Source: Skermania piniformis | GTDB taxonomy: Bacteria > Actinomycetota > Actinomycetes > Mycobacteriales > Mycobacteriaceae | Direction of reading: 5' to 3' | DNA length: 64,000 nt | Assembly: GCF_019285775.1 (NCBI RefSeq) | Contig: NZ_CP079105.1 | Span: 2,604,001-2,668,000, forward strand | Shown: in pieces, positions 58,955 to 64,000 of the stretch | How positions within the stretch are numbered: position 1 is the first letter of the stretch | How the letters are laid out: every line of letters starts with the position of its first letter | Program-made: the position numbers and the translations under genes | The notes under the pieces: model-generated | What the model was told of the DNA's origin: nothing | The model's input: the letters and a program-made list of their open reading frames with translations, nothing else | The model's database searches: none

Positions 58955-59536
58955 GTGGAGATCAGCGACCCGACCGAGACAGCGGCCCCGACGCCGGGTC
59001 CGGCCCGATATCGCATCCGGTTCGCGCTCGGGCTCGCGCTGCCGATCATCGGGTTGGTCGGCGTGATCATCGCCGCGGCACGAATCGACGACCACCGCTC
59101 GACGGACCCGGTTCGGCTGCCCACGAACCAGGCGGCTGCGCCGGCCGCACCGAGCCCGGAGTGCACGTCGTTGCTCGCGGCGATGCCCGACGAGCTGGGC
59201 GACTACCCGACGGCACGCATCGCCGAGCCGGTGCCGCCGGGCACCCACGCCTGGCGACGATCCGACGGAACCGCGCCGATCGTGCTGCGCTGCGGGCTGG
59301 ACCGCCCGCCCGAGTTCACCGTCGGAGCCGCGCTGCAGCAGGTCGACGGGGTGCTGTGGTTCGAGGCGGCGAACCCGGACCCGACCACGAGCACCTGGTA
59401 CGCGGTCGATCGAGCCGTATACGTCACGCTCTCCCTGCCCCGCGATGCCGGTCCGACTCCACTGCAGGTCGTCGCCGAAGCCATCACTGCGGCGCTGCCG
59501 GCGCGACCGATCGACCCGGCGCCGGTGCCCGGCTGA
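58955..59536 (+). CDS. DUF3515 family membrane-anchored protein
   Basis: 193 residues: a cytoplasmic N-terminus, one transmembrane helix (FALGLALPIIGLVGVIIAAA), then an exported domain with CTSLLAAMPDELGDY and PIVLRCGLDRPPEF. The two cysteines may form a disulphide. The gene sits between thiL and ddl in mycobacteria as well. Function unknown. GTG 58955 has AGGAG upstream. Confidence 0.9.
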   Translation: MEISDPTETAAPTPGPARYRIRFALGLALPIIGLVGVIIAAARIDDHRSTDPVRLPTNQAAAPAAPSPECTSLLAAMPDELGDYPTARIAEPVPPGTHAWRRSDGTAPIVLRCGLDRPPEFTVGAALQQVDGVLWFEAANPDPTTSTWYAVDRAVYVTLSLPRDAGPTPLQVVAEAITAALPARPIDPAPVPG

Positions 59537-59567
59537 GCACCGTCACCGGTCGATCAGCAACCGCCGA

Positions 59568-60668
<1,101 letters not shown>

Positions 60669-60743
60669 GCTGCAAACCGTACCGTCAGCAGGCAATTTGC
60701 GCCGAGCGAGTCCGCCGAGTCGAGCGGTAGGCCGATTCCGCCA

Positions 60744-61736
60744 CTACTCCGGCTTGATCCGCCGGCCGAGCAGGATTCCGATCGCGTCGGGCACCGACAA
60801 CCCCTGGTGGCAGACTCGGTGTACCGCCTCGGTGATCGGCATCTCCACGTCGTAGCTGTCCGCCAGCGCGAGCACCGAGGTGCAGGACTTGACGCCTTCG
60901 GCGACCTGTCCGTGGGCCGCTTCCTGCGCCCGCTCCATCGATCCACCTTCGCCGAGCACCCGGCCGAACGACCGATTGCGCGACAGCGGCGAACTGCAGG
61001 TGGCGACCAGGTCACCGACCCCGGCCAGTCCGGCCAGCGTGGCCGGCGTCGCACCGAGCGCAACGCCCAGTCGGGTCACCTCGGCCAGACCGCGGGTGAT
61101 CATGCTGGCGATCGTGTTCTCGCCCATCCCGATTCCGGAAGCGATGCCGCAGGCCAGCGCGATCACGTTCTTGCACGCACCGCCGATCTCGCAGCCGATC
61201 ACGTCCGAGTTGGTGTACGGCCGGAAGTAGCCGGTCACGCAGGCCTTCTGCACATCGATCGCCCGCGCCGAATCAGCGCAGGCGATCACCGTCGCGGACG
61301 GCTGACAGGCCACGATCTCCTTGGCCAGGTTCGGGCCGGACAACACCGCGATCCGTGCCGGATCCGCACCGGTCACCTGCGTGATCACCTGACTCATCCG
61401 GAGTAGGGTGCCGGTTTCGATCCCCTTGGCCAGGCTGAGCAGAGTCGCCTGCTCCGGCAGCGCCGCCTGCCAGGTCGCCAGATTGCCCCGCAGCGTCTGC
61501 GACGGAACCGCGAGCACGACGACGTCGGCGCCGGCGAGCGCGGCCACGTGATCGTGGGTCGCTGCGATCGGCGGCAACGTCACCCCGGGCAGATAATCCG
61601 GGTTCTCCCGCCGGTCGGCGATCGCCGCCGCAACCTCCGGCCGGCGTGCCCACATGGTGACGTCCGTCCCGGCGTCGGCAAGGACCTTCGCGAACGCGGT
61701 ACCCCACGATCCCGCTCCGAGCACTGCTGCCTTCAT
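60744..61736 (-). CDS. gpsA: Glycerol-3-phosphate dehydrogenase [NAD(P)+]
   Basis: 330 residues. The N-terminal Rossmann motif [17 protein letters not shown] and the C-terminal [21 protein letters not shown] segment, with the catalytic lysine in GGACKNVIA. It makes glycerol-3-phosphate for phospholipids. ATG 61736 begins [12 protein letters not shown]. It is divergent from cofC. Confidence 0.97.
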   Translation of the reverse strand: MKAAVLGAGSWGTAFAKVLADAGTDVTMWARRPEVAAAIADRRENPDYLPGVTLPPIAATHDHVAALAGADVVVLAVPSQTLRGNLATWQAALPEQATLLSLAKGIETGTLLRMSQVITQVTGADPARIAVLSGPNLAKEIVACQPSATVIACADSARAIDVQKACVTGYFRPYTNSDVIGCEIGGACKNVIALACGIASGIGMGENTIASMITRGLAEVTRLGVALGATPATLAGLAGVGDLVATCSSPLSRNRSFGRVLGEGGSMERAQEAAHGQVAEGVKSCTSVLALADSYDVEMPITEAVHRVCHQGLSVPDAIGILLGRRIKPE

Positions 61737-61805
61737 ATCGTCGAACCTAGCTCGGCCGCCCGGTCGAGGGCGAGCGGTTGGCCGATGCTGGCAGGATTGG
61801 ACCCC

Positions 61806-62525
61806 ATGCGGACCCGGGTGCACGCGGTGATCGCGGTGAAGCGGCTAGGCCTGGCCAAGAGTCGGCTCGGTGACACGCTCGCCCCGGCGGTTCGCCGTCA
61901 GCTGGTCCTGGCGATGCTCGCCGATACCGGCGCGGCGGCGGGCGCGGCGTCCGCGGTGGTCTCGATCACGGTGGTCAGTCCCGACCGGCGGGTCCGCGAC
62001 GCCGTCACCGAATGGGGTTGGTGGGCACTGGCCGAACCGCCGAACAGGGCCGCACCGGGTGTCGGTGGGCTGAACGCCGCGTTGCAGTTTGCGGCGAGCC
62101 GCACCCGGCGCCGGCACGGTCCGGGCGCGATCCTCGCCGTCCAGGCCGACCTACCGGCACTGCGGCCCGCCGAACTCACCGCATTCCTGGCCGCCGCGCC
62201 CGGCGGGCGACGTTCGTTCGTCGCCGACCAGCACGGGGTGGGCACAACCGCGCTCCTGCAACCCGACCCGACCGGATCGCTGGATCCGCGGTTCGGCCCG
62301 AGGTCGGCCGACCGACATCGCGCCGCCGGAGCAGCCGAGCCGTCCGGCGAATGGCCGGGGTTACGGCACGACGTGGACACCGCCGCCGATCTGGCGGTAT
62401 CGCACCGTCTGGGCACCGGCCCGACCACTGCCGGACTGTTGCGCGAGATCGTCGACATGGGATGGCAAGGACCGAAATTCCCGACCGGATCAGCACTGTG
62501 GGGGTGCCCCGGATCGGCACCGTGA
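61806..62525 (+). CDS. fbiD: Phosphoenolpyruvate/2-phospholactate guanylyltransferase (F420 biosynthesis)
   Basis: 239 residues, an NTP-transferase fold: [18 protein letters not shown] with the GTP-binding lysines, [11 protein letters not shown] and [16 protein letters not shown] (metal-binding aspartate). In mycobacteria FbiD (Rv2983) makes enolpyruvyl-diphospho-guanosine for coenzyme F420; CofC is the archaeal counterpart. The order gpsA-fbiD-ppk1 is the M. tuberculosis order. The C-terminal tail of about 25 residues is longer than usual. Its TGA overlaps the ppk1 GTG. Confidence 0.9.
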   Translation: MRTRVHAVIAVKRLGLAKSRLGDTLAPAVRRQLVLAMLADTGAAAGAASAVVSITVVSPDRRVRDAVTEWGWWALAEPPNRAAPGVGGLNAALQFAASRTRRRHGPGAILAVQADLPALRPAELTAFLAAAPGGRRSFVADQHGVGTTALLQPDPTGSLDPRFGPRSADRHRAAGAAEPSGEWPGLRHDVDTAADLAVSHRLGTGPTTAGLLREIVDMGWQGPKFPTGSALWGCPGSAP

Positions 62526-64000
62526 GGGATGATCTCAGGGTGACCCAGGGTGAGACGAAACGACCGTCCGGTTCTCCCCGCCGGCGACGAAAGACCACCA
62601 CCGACCGCGCTGCTTCGGCGGCGCCGGCCGCTGCCACCGAGCACCCCGAAAGCCGCTACCTCAACCGCGAACTGAGCTGGCTGGACTTCAACTCCCGGGT
62701 GCTCGAGCTGGCCGAGGATCGCGATCTTCCGCTGCTGGAACGAGCCAAGTTCCTGGCGATCTTCGCGTCCAACCTGGACGAGTTCTACATGGTCCGGGTG
62801 GCCGGGCTGAAGCGCCGCGACGAAACCGGCCTCTCCGTCCGGTCCGCGGACGGGCTGTCTCCCGGCGAGCAGCTGGAACTCATCGCGCTGCGCGCCCGCG
62901 AAATCGCCCGACGGCACGCCCAGGTCTTCCTCGACTCGGTGTTGCCGGAATTGAACGCCGCGAACATCTCGGTGATCTCCTGGGCCGACCTCGACGAGGA
63001 CGCGCGCCGACGGCTGTCCACGCACTTCAAAGAACAGGTCTTTCCGGTGCTGACCCCACTGGCGGTCGACCCGGCACACCCGTTCCCGTTCGTCAGCGGG
63101 CTGAGCCTGAACCTGGCGGTGACGGTGCAGGATGCCGAGACCGGCGGCGAGCATTTCGCCCGGGTCAAGGTGCCGGACAACGTCGATCGGTTCGTCCGGG
63201 TGCGGCGTGGGGAGGAGAGCCCCTCCCAGGCCGCGTTCCTGCCGATGGAGGATCTGATCGCGGCCCACCTGGACGCGCTGTTCCCCGGCATGCGGGTGGT
63301 CGAACATCGCGCGTTCCGGATCACTCGCAACGCCGACTTCGAGGTCGACGAGGACCAGGACGAGGACCTCCTGCAGGCGTTGGAGCGGGAGCTCGCCCGG
63401 CGCCGGTTCGGTTCCCCGGTCCGGCTCGAGGTATCCGACGACATGTCCGAACACATGCTGGAGCTACTGCTGCGCGAGCTCGACGTCGACCCGGACGACG
63501 TGATCGAGCTGCCCGGGCTGCTGGACCTGTCCTGCCTGTGGCAGGTGTACGGGGTCGACCGGCCGGCACTGAAGGAGTCGCCGTTCGTTCCGGTCACCCA
63601 CCCCGCGTTCGCCGACCGGGAGACGCCGAAGAGCGTGTTCGCCACCCTGCGCGAGGGCGACGTGCTGGTACACCACCCGTACGACTCGTTTTCCACCAGC
63701 GTGCAGCGGTTCATCGAACAGGCTGCCGCCGATCCGCAGGTGCTGGCGATCAAGCAGACGCTGTATCGGACGTCGGGTGACTCGCCGATCGTGAACGCCC
63801 TGATCGCCGCGGCCGAGGCCGGCAAACAGGTGGTGGCGCTGGTCGAGATCAAGGCGCGGTTCGACGAGCAGGCCAACATCAAGTGGGCGCGCACGTTGGA
63901 GCAGGCCGGGGTTCATGTGGTGTACGGCCTGATCGGGCTCAAGACACATTGCAAGACCTGTCTGGTGGTCCGGCGGGAGGGCGCGGCGATCCGGCGTTAC
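62522..64000 (+). CDS. ppk1: Polyphosphate kinase 1 (3' end beyond window)
   Basis: The first 493 codons of a protein normally about 700 residues; it runs off the window. A variable N-terminus is followed by [42 protein letters not shown], and the PLD-like core through [20 protein letters not shown] and the active-site histidine in LKTHCKT. It reversibly makes polyphosphate from ATP. GTG 62522 overlaps the fbiD stop (GTGA); GTG 62540 is an alternative start. Confidence 0.95.
   Translation, partial: MRDDLRVTQGETKRPSGSPRRRRKTTTDRAASAAPAAATEHPESRYLNRELSWLDFNSRVLELAEDRDLPLLERAKFLAIFASNLDEFYMVRVAGLKRRDETGLSVRSADGLSPGEQLELIALRAREIARRHAQVFLDSVLPELNAANISVISWADLDEDARRRLSTHFKEQVFPVLTPLAVDPAHPFPFVSGLSLNLAVTVQDAETGGEHFARVKVPDNVDRFVRVRRGEESPSQAAFLPMEDLIAAHLDALFPGMRVVEHRAFRITRNADFEVDEDQDEDLLQALERELARRRFGSPVRLEVSDDMSEHMLELLLRELDVDPDDVIELPGLLDLSCLWQVYGVDRPALKESPFVPVTHPAFADRETPKSVFATLREGDVLVHHPYDSFSTSVQRFIEQAAADPQVLAIKQTLYRTSGDSPIVNALIAAAEAGKQVVALVEIKARFDEQANIKWARTLEQAGVHVVYGLIGLKTHCKTCLVVRREGAAIRRY

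Overview
The window is chromosomal DNA from a high-GC actinobacterium. The mycolic-acid order Mycobacteriales is likely, and a Nocardia/Rhodococcus-like member of Nocardiaceae is the best guess. Reasons: many GTG starts, ATGA/GTGA stop-start overlaps, a SepIVA-type septation protein, DUF2469, DUF3515, an HNH (13E12-type) endonuclease, F420-linked genes, and core gene order matching the Mycobacterium tuberculosis Rv2889c-Rv2927c and Rv2965c-Rv2984 neighbourhoods. The species assignment is inference.

Layout. 1-4.4 kb is accessory: the end of an HNH endonuclease, a solo SNF2-type helicase with a DUF3883 tail, and a divergent XRE regulator with a perfect inverted repeat at its start. 4.4-7.4 kb holds tsf and rpsB, a WXG100-like protein and an M23 peptidase. 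7.4-14.6 kb is a minus-strand run: xerC, dprA, comM (frameshifted), yraN, a DUF2469 gene, rnhB, lepB, rplS and a membrane protein. 14.6-22.8 kb carries tex, trmD, rimM, khpA, rpsP, an F420-type monooxygenase, an amidohydrolase and ffh. 22.9-24.4 kb is a small accessory patch: an unknown small protein, an XRE regulator and cutA. 24.3-30.2 kb is the nitrogen operon amt-glnB-glnD, with a GlnR-like box in front, followed by ftsY.

30.3-36.8 kb has a DUF2237 protein, a PIG-L deacetylase, smc and an amino-acid permease. 36.8-43.9 kb is a dense minus-strand run: a DUF350 / glutathionylspermidine-synthase-like / YgiB-like module, acylphosphatase, OsmC, a PHP hydrolase, a RibD-like reductase, mutM, rnc, rpmF and DUF177. 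44.0-53.3 kb has sepIVA, coaD, rsmD, pyc, recG and a DAK/FakA-like kinase. 53.5-64.0 kb has rpmB, an acetyltransferase, a crotonase, a biotinyl-carboxyltransferase fusion, ung, thiL, a DUF3515 protein, ddl, gpsA, cofC/fbiD and the start of ppk1, which runs off the window.

How the genes work together. Most of the window is housekeeping: ribosome and tRNA maturation (rpsB, tsf, rplS, trmD, rimM, rpsP, rpmF, rnc, rsmD, rpmB), protein targeting and secretion (ffh, ftsY, lepB), chromosome maintenance (smc, xerC, recG, mutM, ung, rnhB), ammonium sensing, and cell wall and lipid precursors (ddl, gpsA). The unusual material lies in the accessory patches, the YjfL/YjfC/YgiB-like module, the frameshifted comM, and the codon-usage switch inside pyc. 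No rRNA, tRNA, CRISPR array or insertion sequence was found.
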